A stretch of DNA of 47,150 nt from Oscillospiraceae bacterium (GTDB lineage: Bacteria > Bacillota > Clostridia > Oscillospirales > Ruminococcaceae): contig JAAVZY010000134.1 of the NCBI GenBank assembly GCA_022791945.1, positions 1 through 47,150 on the forward strand, in the 5' to 3' direction. The notes under the pieces are model-generated. The model saw nothing but the letters and a program-made list of their open reading frames with translations. It ran no database searches and was not told the origin of the DNA. Shown here piece after piece: positions 33,492-41,861 of this stretch (position 1 is its first letter; each line of letters begins with the position of its first letter). The position numbers and the translations under genes were made by a program.

Positions 33492-33571
33492 GTGACTTGA
33501 CCTCCGTTTCAATTTATCGGACAAGCAGTCCTGCAAAAATTTTGATGAAATACCCGTAAAAGCACTGGATG

Positions 33572-33600
33572 AATATATCCGGTTTGTAATATCTCTGCAA
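33572..33600 (-). promoter_or_regulatory. Internal promoter before the capsid pair
   Basis: Minus strand TTGCAG (33595-33600), 17-bp spacer, TATATT (33572-33577), in an AT-rich gap just downstream of a repeat arm. It would restart transcription for the small acidic gene and the major capsid gene. Confidence 0.6.
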
Positions 33601-33649
33601 AACTTTCCGTATAAAAATCAACCGTCAGTCCTCTAAGTCACACAGAAGA

Positions 33650-33808
33650 TGCCCTCTCCCGCCCTTAAAAAAGATGGGATTCCAAAGGGACGCGTCCACG
33701 ATGCGCCGCCAGCGGCGCATCTCAGAATTCGGCTTCGCCGAATTCCTAGGTGCGTCGTGAAACGACGCACCGCAGAGCGCGAGACGGCGTCTCGCGGCCT
33801 TGGCCTTC
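33650..33808. repeat. Mosaic repeat, single arm
   Basis: Only one arm: GCCCTTAAAAAAGATGGG, CCAAAGGGACGCGTCC, the three payload hairpins (middle loop CTTCGCC orientation) and GCGAGAC/GTCTCGC with a GGC loop. Lies between the decoration gene and the capsid promoter. Confidence 0.85.
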
Positions 33809-33827
33809 GCCGTCCCGGAGCTTCCTC

Positions 33828-34163
33828 TTACAGCAGAAAGACCACCCGCCCCGCGTCCTCGTCCACGCTGAGGATCAGCCGGCTCCGGCCGGACTCAGCG
33901 GACTTGACCGCCTGGGAGCCGGCGGCGGCGAGAGCGCCGTAGCCCAGAGCGGGCGGGGCGCCGGTAAAGCCGGCCTCCACCGCGCCGCAGAGCTGAACCC
34001 CCGCCAGATCCCCCTGTCGGGAGACGCACACCCCAATGAACTCCTGCCCATCCTCAGCGGGCGCAACCGTCCCATTGCCGCTGAGCGCCACCGGATCCCC
34101 CGGCTGCACAGTGCCTGCAAAGCTGGCCACCTCCCGGTGAAACCCCTGATAAGAATGCTCCAT
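33828..34163 (-). CDS. Head decoration protein (DUF2190-like)
   Basis: 111 residues from ATG 34163 (AAAGGGG upstream). VASFAGTVQPGDPVALSGNG and EFIGVCVSRQGDLAGVQLCG, then ALGYGALAAAGSQAVK match the beta-tulip pattern of capsid decoration/stabilising proteins. In order it precedes the capsid gene, as in many Firmicutes prophages. Confidence 0.8.
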   Translation of the reverse strand: MEHSYQGFHREVASFAGTVQPGDPVALSGNGTVAPAEDGQEFIGVCVSRQGDLAGVQLCGAVEAGFTGAPPALGYGALAAAGSQAVKSAESGRSRLILSVDEDAGRVVFLL

Positions 34164-34214
34164 ACAATCAAACCCCTTTCCCAAATCTTCCCTGATCCCA
34201 ACAGCCTCCGCACC

Positions 34215-35132
34215 CTATCCCAGCTGGAACGCGCTTTTGTCCTGCATCGGCTTCTCCCCGCCGCCCAGCTGGGACTCCGGGCGCATCCGGGCCTGATAGG
34301 CCTTCCGGAACCCTTTCAGCTCCTCCAGACTCAGCTTTTCCACCACCGAATCCATGGGCAGTCCGTCCCCGGACAGAAAGGCCAGCCGCCGCACCTCCTT
34401 CCGCAGCTCCTCCCGGTAGGCCCTGCCCAAACTGGCCTCCTTCTGGAGGGCCCGGATCTCCCCAGCCAGGGAGCGGGCCTCGCTCCCGGAGGGGGCCTGC
34501 CCCCGCTCCAAGGCCCGAAGCCATCCCTCGATTCCTTCCTCCGCGCCCCTGAAGGACTTGACCACCCCGGCCCCCACCTGAGCGGGAACCGCCACAAAGG
34601 ACCACTCATAGGCGTCCGTAGGCTCATCCAGCACATGGTGGCAGAGCCGCCCCTCATACCGGACGCCCTTCTGATGGGCGCAGCTGCCCGCCGCCTCCCC
34701 GCAGATGGAGCACCGGACGGAGGCCACGCTGCACCCAACGCTGACCTCTTTTTTGATCCCCCCATCGATCTCCCGAATCAGCTCATCGCTTCCGCCGCCC
34801 CGGACCATGTAGGCCCTGGCCTTGACGCAGGCGTATTCCTCCCCGGCGGCAGTCTGCCGCGCAGGCTCGGAAACTACCTCCGCCCGATAGATCCGGGCGG
34901 TCTGATTCCGCCCCTGGAGATTGTGATCAAAGATCCCTGTCCGGCCCACGAACAGCCGGGCCAGCTTTTCCAGCGCGCCCCGGGTGAACCGCTCCCCGTC
35001 CCGATCGATCTCGTTGTCGCAGAGAATCACCGAGAAGGTGTACAGCTCCTCCGGCGCGAATTCCCGCCGGGTATATTGGTGGATCTCCCTGAGATCCGCC
35101 TCCTCCGGCGCAAAGGATTTCACCCGTTCCAT
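34215..35132 (-). CDS. Prohead protease with C-terminal scaffold region (XkdF-like)
   Basis: 305 residues. The protease part has the His of IFDHNLQGRNQTARI and the Ser of KKEVSVGCSV, then a Cys/His cluster (CSICGEAAGSCAHQKG) and DAYEWSFVAVPAQVGAG, typical of PBSX-type proteases. The last 100 residues (SLAGEIRALQKEASLGRAYR and following) are helical and probably act as scaffold, removed at maturation. ATG 35132 lies 13 nt from GGAGG; a TTG two codons earlier is better spaced. No separate scaffold gene exists. Confidence 0.85.
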   Translation of the reverse strand: MERVKSFAPEEADLREIHQYTRREFAPEELYTFSVILCDNEIDRDGERFTRGALEKLARLFVGRTGIFDHNLQGRNQTARIYRAEVVSEPARQTAAGEEYACVKARAYMVRGGGSDELIREIDGGIKKEVSVGCSVASVRCSICGEAAGSCAHQKGVRYEGRLCHHVLDEPTDAYEWSFVAVPAQVGAGVVKSFRGAEEGIEGWLRALERGQAPSGSEARSLAGEIRALQKEASLGRAYREELRKEVRRLAFLSGDGLPMDSVVEKLSLEELKGFRKAYQARMRPESQLGGGEKPMQDKSAFQLG

Positions 35133-35134
35133 AT

Positions 35135-36289
35135 TCAAACCGCATCCTCCTTTGCCTGTCCTTTTTCCAGTACAGCGGCCTGTGCGTTGTAGAGCCGTGC
35201 CCTGGCCATCTCTCCCTCGTCCTGCAAATTGATAATGCTCCACTGCACCTCCGGCTCGCCGGAGAGCCCCTCCAGCCGCAGGAAGGTGCGGCAGATCTGC
35301 GCCAGCACGGGATTCATCAGCCGCCGGTAGCAGGCCAGCTCGCTGGTCAGGATGTCAGCCTGCTGCTTGCTCATCCGTTCGGTGGTGCTCCAGCTGAGCC
35401 CCAGAAGGAACGGCGGGATCCCCAGCTTGGCAATGATCTGCTCCAGCATCTGCCGAACCGGAATCTCCGTCCCCGGGATGGGGCAGTCCGCCCCGATGGT
35501 CTTGATCTCCACATCCCCCACGCTGACGAAATCGGTGACCATCCCATTTCTGGCGGCAGTCATTCCGCTGCTCCATTCCTTGGCGATCTGGGCGGCCCGT
35601 TCCCTGGCGTAGGCCTGATCCAGGCTGTCCGGCCCGGGCCTGTAGGTCACCGCGTAGCGGATATTCCCGGCCCGCTCAAAATTGAGCCCGGTACACTCAA
35701 AAATCTTCAGCAGGACTCCCGCCACAAAGGGCAATCCCTTCAGCAGGGAGCTGCCGGTGACCTCGCCAGCCCTGGGGTTCAGCGCGGTAAACAAAATTCG
35801 TCCGTTCTCCTGCACGGCCCGTCCCTCCGGGGAGCCATCCCGCAGAAAAATCCGCCGTCCCAGAGGATTCCCCTCATCCCGCCGGATGTCCAGCTCCTGC
35901 AGATCCCCGTTGTAAAGTCCAGCCACCCGCCGCCCGTCCGGCGTGAGCAGAATCTCCCCCACGGCGTTGCCGTAGGTGAGCAGGTTGTCCAGGTAGCAGC
36001 TGAGGAAGGCCTCCAGGCCCTTTCCCGCGCCGCCCACAGGCACCTCCCGAACGAATTCGTCCAGCTCCTTCTGCCCAGGTCCCCGGCAGGTCACGGTAAA
36101 TCCGCCCACCAGCCGGACGATCTTATTCAGTGCCGCATCGATGACAGGGACGCTGCCTCTTAAGGCGTCATACAGCTTCAGCTCCTGAGGCAGGGGAGAG
36201 GCGTCTCCCGCAAGCCTTCCCACACGCCTTTCCGCAGGCGCCAGCCCCGGCGCGTCTCTTTTCTTCTTCCACAAATGAGTAAAATTCAC
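35135..36289 (-). CDS. Phage portal protein
   Basis: 384 residues starting at GTG 36289 (AAAGGAG, 7-nt spacing); sequence upstream is repeat. ALNKIVRLVGGFTVTC, LDNLLTYGNAVGEILLTPDG, LGIPPFLLGLSWSTTERMSK and CYRRLMNPVLAQICRTFLRL fit the portal family. The dodecameric ring anchors TerL during packaging. Its stop is 2 nt before the protease start. A full mosaic repeat separates it from TerL. Confidence 0.88.
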   Translation of the reverse strand: MNFTHLWKKKRDAPGLAPAERRVGRLAGDASPLPQELKLYDALRGSVPVIDAALNKIVRLVGGFTVTCRGPGQKELDEFVREVPVGGAGKGLEAFLSCYLDNLLTYGNAVGEILLTPDGRRVAGLYNGDLQELDIRRDEGNPLGRRIFLRDGSPEGRAVQENGRILFTALNPRAGEVTGSSLLKGLPFVAGVLLKIFECTGLNFERAGNIRYAVTYRPGPDSLDQAYARERAAQIAKEWSSGMTAARNGMVTDFVSVGDVEIKTIGADCPIPGTEIPVRQMLEQIIAKLGIPPFLLGLSWSTTERMSKQQADILTSELACYRRLMNPVLAQICRTFLRLEGLSGEPEVQWSIINLQDEGEMARARLYNAQAAVLEKGQAKEDAV

Positions 36290-36309
36290 ATACCCACTCC
36301 TTTCAGTCT

Positions 36310-37005
36310 CTGCGTGTTCGGAAGGGCAAGGCCGCGAGACGCTGTCTTGCGGCTCTGCGGTGCGTCGTTTCACGACGCACCTAGGAATTCGGCTTCGCCG
36401 AATTCTGAGATGCGCCGCCAGCGGCGCATCGGGGAGGGATTCCCATTGGATTCCCATTATTTGAAGGGCTTTTTTAAGGGCGGAAGGGGTTGGGGGTCAA
36501 GTCTGTACAGACTTCCGTCCTCCTGCCACGCAGAAAGTCTCGAGCGTAATACACCACACTTACAGGCTCTACAGGGAGGGATTTTCTGCCACGATCGGAA
36601 TCCTTCCACCACCGCCGCCCCTTCGGGACAGCGGCGGTTCCCTCTCCCATACGTTCCGAAGGAACGTCGGGGGCATGGCGGGCTACCGCCGACAGGCGGT
36701 AGCCCTGGCTAGGGGATTCCGTGCGTCGTACAAAGCCTCTCCCCGCAGAAAGTATGAGCGCAACAGAACACGCGCGGGACTCTCTGCGTCGCAGTTTCTG
36801 CGACGCCTATGGGGATGAATTTTTTCTTTACGAAAAAATGGGTAGGCGGGCGATCGTCCCTGCGGAGAGTACCAGCGAGGCAGGGAGTAAAAAGTCTGTA
36901 CAGACTTGACCCCCCCCCCCTTACGCCCTTAAAAAGACGGGAATCCAAGGGGACGCGTCCCCTTGGCGGAGCTCGAGGCAGAGCCTCGAAGCCTTCCCCT
37001 TCACC
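36310..37005 (-). repeat. Mosaic repeat, full unit (reverse)
   Basis: About 700 bp between portal and TerL genes. The outer region TCTCTGCGTGTTCGGAAGGG leads into GCGAGAC/GTCTTGC (one G-U type pair), the three payload hairpins, TTTTTTAAGGGCGG and the TCTGTACAGA palindrome; TTTTTTCTTTACGAAAAAA is at about 36828. The right arm is CTCGAGGC/GCCTCGA. The A/T hairpin with TTTTTTCGTAAAG near the left is lost. Confidence 0.88.
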
Positions 37006-37017
37006 CGCCCCCCGGGC

Positions 37018-38271
37018 TCATTCCCGCCTTACAGCCGCTGCAAAGAAAGGAGCGTCCGCCTCCATCACAGTAGCGACAAAATACCGGATTTCATCCATAG
37101 CGTGATCCTGCTCCTTTCGGGGGCGGTCTTCGCCGCCCCCTTCCTCCCAAACATACTGAGAGAATTCCATCAGCGCTCCCTTACAGGAGGGCGCAAACCG
37201 AAGCCTTCCCTGCTGCAAGGCCGAAGCCACTGCCCGAATCCCGTTGAGAACCTGATTCCGTGCAGGCACCGGCAGAAACCGCCCGCCCCTCCGGATACAG
37301 GCGATAAAGCTGGCCGCCGAGGGATCCACCACCACCCGCCGCACCTCCCGATCTCCCGCCAGGGCGCAAAGGGCCCTGTAATGCTCCTCATCTGTGCGGG
37401 GACGGCCTTCCTTCCGGGCGTCATAATAATACTCCGCCACCCGGTACCAGATCCCCTCCGATTCCCCCCACAGCCCCATGGAGGTGGGATTGATCGTCCC
37501 ATAATCACAGGCGATCGTGAACCGCCCCAGCTCCGCGGGCGGCTCCGCCACATGCTTCTCCGGATCAAACATAGGGTATACCAGCCCCTGCGCCTGCACC
37601 CATTCCCCCAGCACGTACCGCCGGTAAAACTGCCCGGAGTACAGCGCCTGATACCGCCTGCGGATCTCCTCCGTCAGCCCGGGATTATCCTCCATGGTAA
37701 AGTGAAGCCGGCAGGCGTTTTTCTCCTCCGCCCGGAGGATCCACTCCTGATACAGCCAGTGCCCCGGCCCTTCCGGATTGCAGTTGAACCACAGCCGGGA
37801 TCCCGGCCGGGAGCATCTGGCAAGCGCCTGCTCCACAAAGGAGCGGGGCATCAGCGCCGCCTCATCCAGCAGCACTCCCGCCAGGGTCATGCCCTGAATC
37901 AGGGCGGCGCTGCCCTCGTCTCTTCCGCCGAACAAAAAGAACCGGTTCCGCCGTCCCCGGTATTCCATCTCCAGACAGCCCCTGGATACCCGATCCTTCC
38001 AGCGGAACCCGCATCCCCCCAGCAGTCCCAGCACCGGCTCCAGCAAATTCCTGCGGAGGGAGCCGGCCGTTTTCCCGCAGAGGGCGAACCGCTCCTCCTC
38101 AAAGGCAGAAAATGCCCAGGCAAAGAAAGAGACAGCCATAGACAGTGTTTTTCCGCTGCGGACAGCCCCATCGCACAGAATCGCGTCATAGCGGGACAAC
38201 GGGCTCTCCGGGCACCACCAGGAAAGCAGCTCCAGCTGCTTTTCCGAGAACCGCAGAATCCTCTCGCCGAT
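37018..38271 (-). CDS. terL: Terminase large subunit
   Basis: The motor ATPase/nuclease that packages DNA. Walker A GAVRSGKT, Walker B GVLLDEAALM, coupling LWFNCNPEGPGHWLYQEW, nuclease acids in ACDYGTINPTSMG, VVVDPSAASF and DHAMDEIRYF. The conserved N-terminal FSEKQLELLSWWCPESP is in frame but no ATG/GTG/TTG precedes it: ATC 38271 is 8 nt after AAGGAGG, with ATT 38259 and CTG 38256 further on. The conservative TTG start at 38199 would remove the adenine-binding FSEKQ. The frame is continuous with TerS except for its TAA, so re-initiation or read-through is possible. Confidence 0.88.
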   Translation of the reverse strand: MGERILRFSEKQLELLSWWCPESPLSRYDAILCDGAVRSGKTLSMAVSFFAWAFSAFEEERFALCGKTAGSLRRNLLEPVLGLLGGCGFRWKDRVSRGCLEMEYRGRRNRFFLFGGRDEGSAALIQGMTLAGVLLDEAALMPRSFVEQALARCSRPGSRLWFNCNPEGPGHWLYQEWILRAEEKNACRLHFTMEDNPGLTEEIRRRYQALYSGQFYRRYVLGEWVQAQGLVYPMFDPEKHVAEPPAELGRFTIACDYGTINPTSMGLWGESEGIWYRVAEYYYDARKEGRPRTDEEHYRALCALAGDREVRRVVVDPSAASFIACIRRGGRFLPVPARNQVLNGIRAVASALQQGRLRFAPSCKGALMEFSQYVWEEGGGEDRPRKEQDHAMDEIRYFVATVMEADAPFFAAAVRRE

Positions 38272-38286
38272 CCTCCCCGCCTCCTT

Positions 38287-38781
38287 TTACTTCTTATAGA
38301 GCTCCCTGGCACAGCCTTCGATGGCCTCCACCAGCCCGCCCTGTTCCAAGCCGCCCTGCCCGGCCATAGCGCAGAGGGCCTCCAGGAGCTTTGCCCGGTC
38401 GAAGAACTTCACCTCCACCCCACCGTCCTTGGAGAGCTTCACCTCGCTGACGTTAGCCAGGGGGAAGCGTGCCTCGGCATTTCCCTCTCTGGCCTGCTGA
38501 ACCAGCCGAAGCAGCCCTCCCAAATCCGTCTCCGGGGAGAACCGCAGGCCCTCCAGCCCCTGGGCCAGGCTCTGCTGGGCGGCCTGCCTCCGCCGGATTT
38601 CCATCTGTTCCTCAATTTTCCGAAGCGCCCGGGCGTCCTCCAGGAGTCTGCGGCAGCGTTCTGGGGGAAGCCCGGCCTCCGTCCCGGCCCGCTCCGGATC
38701 CCGATAATTGGCATAGAGCCGGCAAAACCGCTCCTCCCTGCGGGAAAGCCCTTCTTTCCCGGCCAGTACACATCCCTCCAA
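38287..38781 (-). CDS. terS: Terminase small subunit
   Basis: Up to 164 residues. LSRREERFCRLYANYRDPER with the A-GLPPERCRRLLED segment is the DNA-binding HTH of TerS; the middle is coiled-coil (IEEQMEIRRRQAAQQSLAQG) and the end oligomeric. Starts at TTG 38781 or perhaps CTG 38766 behind GGAGGG. First gene of the cluster; a promoter with a palindromic spacer is at 38816-38845. TerL follows after 15 nt. Confidence 0.8.
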   Translation of the reverse strand: MEGCVLAGKEGLSRREERFCRLYANYRDPERAGTEAGLPPERCRRLLEDARALRKIEEQMEIRRRQAAQQSLAQGLEGLRFSPETDLGGLLRLVQQAREGNAEARFPLANVSEVKLSKDGGVEVKFFDRAKLLEALCAMAGQGGLEQGGLVEAIEGCARELYKK

Positions 38782-38815
38782 TCACTCCCAATCAACACCC
38801 ACACGAAATACAGCA

Positions 38816-38845
38816 AATATATTGCACGTTTTCGTACAACCTCAA
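38816..38845 (-). promoter_or_regulatory. Cluster promoter with operator in its spacer
   Basis: Minus strand TTGAGG (38840-38845), 18-bp spacer, TATATT (38816-38821). The spacer (38822-38839) reads TTGTACGAAAACGTGCAA, a near-perfect palindrome with one mismatched pair. A repressor bound there would block RNA polymerase at the only obvious promoter ahead of the packaging genes. Confidence 0.6.
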
Positions 38846-38909
38846 AAAATATTTTCGCTTTCACAAATTCTCCTGGAATCTCTGCTTAGGATGCTCTGCC
38901 ACGATCGCA

Positions 38910-39620
38910 AAGCAAGACCTCGAGGGCGCTGCCCAAGGGTCAAAGCCGCAGGCTTTGACCCTGCGAGCCTCCTGCCAAGGGGACGCGTCCCCTTGGATTC
39001 CCGTCTTTTTGGGGTGGGGGTAGGGACGGGCGCTTGCGCCCGCCCCCCTGCTTCGCTGGTACTCCCTTCGTGGTCGATCGCCCGCCTACCCATTTTTTCG
39101 TAAAGAAAAAATTCATCCCCATAGGCGGCACAAAAAGTACGACGCAGAAAGTCCCGAGCGTGTTTTGTTACGCTCGGGACTTTCTATGTAGGGTGAAACG
39201 CTGTGCCACGCACGGAATCCCCCAGTCAGGGCTACCGCCTGGCGGCGGCATCCCTGCCATGCCCCATACGTTCCGAAGGAACGTATGGGAGAGGGGACCG
39301 CCGTCGGACAGGAGGGACGACGGTGGTGGAAGGATTCCCTTGGGAGCACAAATCCCCCCATCTGCACATACCGATCGGAAGCACTATCCTAGTCTATGCA
39401 GAAACCCTAGTGCGGCGCAGGGAAGTACCTCGCACGCAGGAGGGAGCTTTTTTCTTTACGAAAAAAGCGTACTGCGGGAATCAGACTGTCTGCGCGGCAG
39501 AAAGCCGAAAGTCTGTACAGACCTGACCCCACCTCTTTTTCCTCCCTTAAAAAGACGGGAATCCAAGGGGGGCCAGGCCCCCTTGGCAGAGCGCGAGACA
39601 GGGTCTCGCGGCCTTGCCCT
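38910..39620 (+). repeat. Mosaic repeat, full unit (forward), reference copy
   Basis: A clean, full unit of about 710 bp and a good reference. Left arm: outer stem interrupted by GGGTCAAAGCC/GGCTTTGACCC, GGGGACGCGTCCCC hairpin, ATTCCCGTCTTTTT. Then GGGCGCTTGCGCCC hairpin, TTTTTTCGTAAAGAAAAAA (about 39091), an AGTCCCGAGCG/CGCTCGGGACT stem, ATACGTTCC/GGAACGTAT stem, TTTTTTCTTTACGAAAAAA (about 39448), TCTGTACAGA, AAAAAGACGGGAATCC, GGGGGGCC hairpin and GCGAGAC/GTCTCGC. Confidence 0.9.
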
Positions 39621-39626
39621 CGGCCC

Positions 39627-40400
39627 TCATCCCCTCTTCCAGTTAGAGAGGGATTGGAGCATCCAGGAGCGGACGTCGATCTGATAGCATTCCTGGAGAA
39701 GCTCGCCGGACAGGGCATCGTCCGGGGTGCCTAGGGCCAGTATCCGCCCCTGATTCATCAGCGCGACCTGGCTGGCAAAGGCGCACACCAGATTCAGATC
39801 GTGCAGCACGCCTACCACTGTCTTTCCGGCCTCCTGCGACCAAGCAGTCACATACTCCAGCAGCTCCAGCTGATATTTCAAATCCAGGTGATTGGTGGGC
39901 TCGTCCAAAAGGATCAGCTCCGGATCCTGTGCGAACAGCCGGGCCAGGAACACCCGCTGGAGCTGTCCTCCGGACAGCTCGCTGATCGGGCGATTCCGGA
40001 GCTCCGCCAGCCCTACCCGCTCCAGGCACTGCTCCGCAAAGGCCCGATCCTCCGGGGAAAGCTGACCGAACACACCTTGAATATGCGCATAACGTCCCAG
40101 CGCCACCGTATCAAACACGGTATAAGGGAAATAAACGCTGGAAATCTGGGAAAGGATGCCTGTCTGCCGGGCAAGCTCTTTCCTTGGAATCCGGCGGATG
40201 TCCCTTCCGCCCAGCTCTATGGTTCCCCGGAAGGGAAGCAGCCCGGCAATGCATCGGAGCAGCGTCGTTTTCCCACAGCCGTTTGGCCCGGTAATATACA
40301 GGCGCTCACCCTTCCGAATGGAAAGGCTGATCCCATGCAGCACCTCTTCCCGTCCCCGCCCGGAATCATATCCGCAGCGAACATCCCGCACTTCCAGCAT
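39627..40400 (-). CDS. ABC transporter ATPase, FecE/BtuD type
   Basis: 257 residues: Walker A GPNGCGKTT, Q-loop LSQISSVYFPYTVFDTVALG, signature LSGGQLQRV, Walker B ELILLDEPT and switch VLHDLN. The long VALGRYAHIQGVFG region is typical of iron-siderophore/haem/cobalamin importers. No permease or binding protein is adjacent, so it is either an orphan or serves a distant system. ATG 40400 has GGAGGAG upstream. Repeats enclose both sides. Confidence 0.9.
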   Translation of the reverse strand: MLEVRDVRCGYDSGRGREEVLHGISLSIRKGERLYITGPNGCGKTTLLRCIAGLLPFRGTIELGGRDIRRIPRKELARQTGILSQISSVYFPYTVFDTVALGRYAHIQGVFGQLSPEDRAFAEQCLERVGLAELRNRPISELSGGQLQRVFLARLFAQDPELILLDEPTNHLDLKYQLELLEYVTAWSQEAGKTVVGVLHDLNLVCAFASQVALMNQGRILALGTPDDALSGELLQECYQIDVRSWMLQSLSNWKRG

Positions 40401-40443
40401 CCTTTTCTCCTCCTGTCCTGTATCTCCTGTGTAACTTCCCGTT

Positions 40444-41100
40444 AGAGCCCGTTGGAACTCTCTGCGTGTCCGGAAGGGCAAGGCCGCGAGAGCTCTGCTC
40501 TCGCGCTCTTGCCAAGGGGAGCTGGCTCCCCTTGGATTCCCATCTTTTGGGGTTATGGGGGGGCAGAATTTCGGTTCCTGTCCCGCTGATGCTCCCCGCA
40601 GGGACGATCGCCCGCCTACCCATTTTTTCGTAAAGAAAAAATTCATCCCCATAGGCGGCGCAGCGACTGCGACGCAGAAAGTCCCGAGCGGATTCTGCTA
40701 CGCTCACGCTCTCTGCGGAGGGGGAACACTATGCCACGCTCGGAATCCCCCTGCCATCCGCTTCGCTCCTGGCCCTCCCCCCTTTAACAAGGGGGGAAGA
40801 GGTTTCTGCGTCTAACAGAGGCTGCGCAGAAATCATTATGCGGCGCAGGGAGTATCCCGCACGCAGGAAGGAGCTTTTTTCTTTACGAAAAAAGCGAACT
40901 GCGGGAATCAGACCATCTGTGTGGCAGTGGTTCGGAAGTCTGTACAGACCTGACCCCACCCCTTTTTCCGCCCTTAAAAAGCCCTTGAAAATAATGGGAA
41001 TCCCTCCCCGATGCGCCGCTGGCGGCGCATCTCAGAATTCGGCGAAGCCGAATTCCTAGGTGCGTCGTGAAACGACGCACCACAGAGCCGCGAGGTCTTC
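40444..41100 (+). repeat. Mosaic repeat, full unit (forward)
   Basis: Shows the outermost end TTAGAGCCCGTTGGAACTCT then CTGCGTGTCCGGAAGGG. GCGAGAGC/GCTCTCGC, GGGGAGCTGGCTCCCC, TTTTTTCGTAAAGAAAAAA (about 40624), GAGCTTTTTTCTTTACG (about 40872), TCTGTACAGA and the three payload hairpins follow. The centre is shortened and the last outer stem is incomplete before the radC promoter. Confidence 0.87.
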
Positions 41101-41108
41101 CCCCCGAC

Positions 41109-41137
41109 TTGCAGTTTCCACTGAAATAAGCTATACT
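41109..41137 (+). promoter_or_regulatory. Promoter for radC
   Basis: TTGCAG (41109-41114), 17-bp spacer, TATACT (41132-41137), about 37 nt before the ATG. Confidence 0.7.
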
Positions 41138-41174
41138 GAAATCCTGAGAAAAAGCTCGAAAAAGGAGGGCGCCC

Positions 41175-41861
41175 ATGGACGAATCGCTTCATGACGGTCA
41201 CCGCCAGCGGCTCCGGGAACGGTTTCTGGCGGAAGGGATAGACAGCTTCCAGCCCCATGAGGTTCTGGAATTCCTGCTCTTTTTTGGGATCCCCCGGAAG
41301 GACACCAACGAGCTGGCCCATCAGCTGATCCGCACCTTCGGCAGTCTTTCGGAGGTTCTGGACGCTCCCTACGAGGAGCTCCGCCGAATCAAGGGAATGA
41401 CCGCCGGAGCCGCTGTGCTCCTGAAGACCATTCCCGCAGCGGGACGGGCTTACCTCCTGGATCGCCATGCGGCTCCTCTGGTCATGGACTCCCCGAAGGC
41501 CCTGGGAGAATATTTCGTGGATCGCTTCTTTGGGGAAACCGCCGAGCTGGTATGGCTTCTCTGCCTGGACAGCTCCCTGAACGTGATTGCCTGTGAACAG
41601 GTGGCCAGAGGCACTGTCACCGTAGCCCAGGCTCCGGCCCGAAAAATCGCTGAGCTTACCCTCCGGCACAATTCCTCCAGAGTCGTGCTTGCCCATAACC
41701 ATCCCCGGGGCATGGCCATCCCCTCCAACGAGGACATTATCTCCACCCGCTGCCTCTGCGCCTGCCTTCGGGGAATTGAGATTGAGCTTGTGGATCATAT
41801 CATTGTCGCCGGCCGGGACTATGTCTCCCTGCGGAACAGATACCCTTCGGCGCTGGAATAG
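41175..41861 (+). CDS. radC: RadC family JAB-domain protein
   Basis: 228 residues: N-terminal helix-hairpin-helix (LSEVLDAPYEELRRIKGMTA) and C-terminal JAB/MPN metalloprotease-like domain with VVLAHNHPRGMAIPSNEDI, i.e. the HxHP...S..D zinc site, plus the upstream Glu in the CEQVARGT segment. Despite the name the DNA repair role is not established; the fold suggests a metal-dependent peptidase or nuclease partner. AAGGAGG precedes the ATG. It ends exactly one base before the end of convergent mutY. Confidence 0.92.
   Translation: MDESLHDGHRQRLRERFLAEGIDSFQPHEVLEFLLFFGIPRKDTNELAHQLIRTFGSLSEVLDAPYEELRRIKGMTAGAAVLLKTIPAAGRAYLLDRHAAPLVMDSPKALGEYFVDRFFGETAELVWLLCLDSSLNVIACEQVARGTVTVAQAPARKIAELTLRHNSSRVVLAHNHPRGMAIPSNEDIISTRCLCACLRGIEIELVDHIIVAGRDYVSLRNRYPSALE

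Noticed and set aside
39034-39684. ORFs inside mosaic repeats, with peptides such as FFLYEKMGRRAI or FFTKKAYCGNQT recurring in many units
   Set aside because: The frames open and close unpredictably between copies, both strands are equally open, and the conserved feature is palindromic DNA rather than a reading frame. They are likely annotation artefacts.
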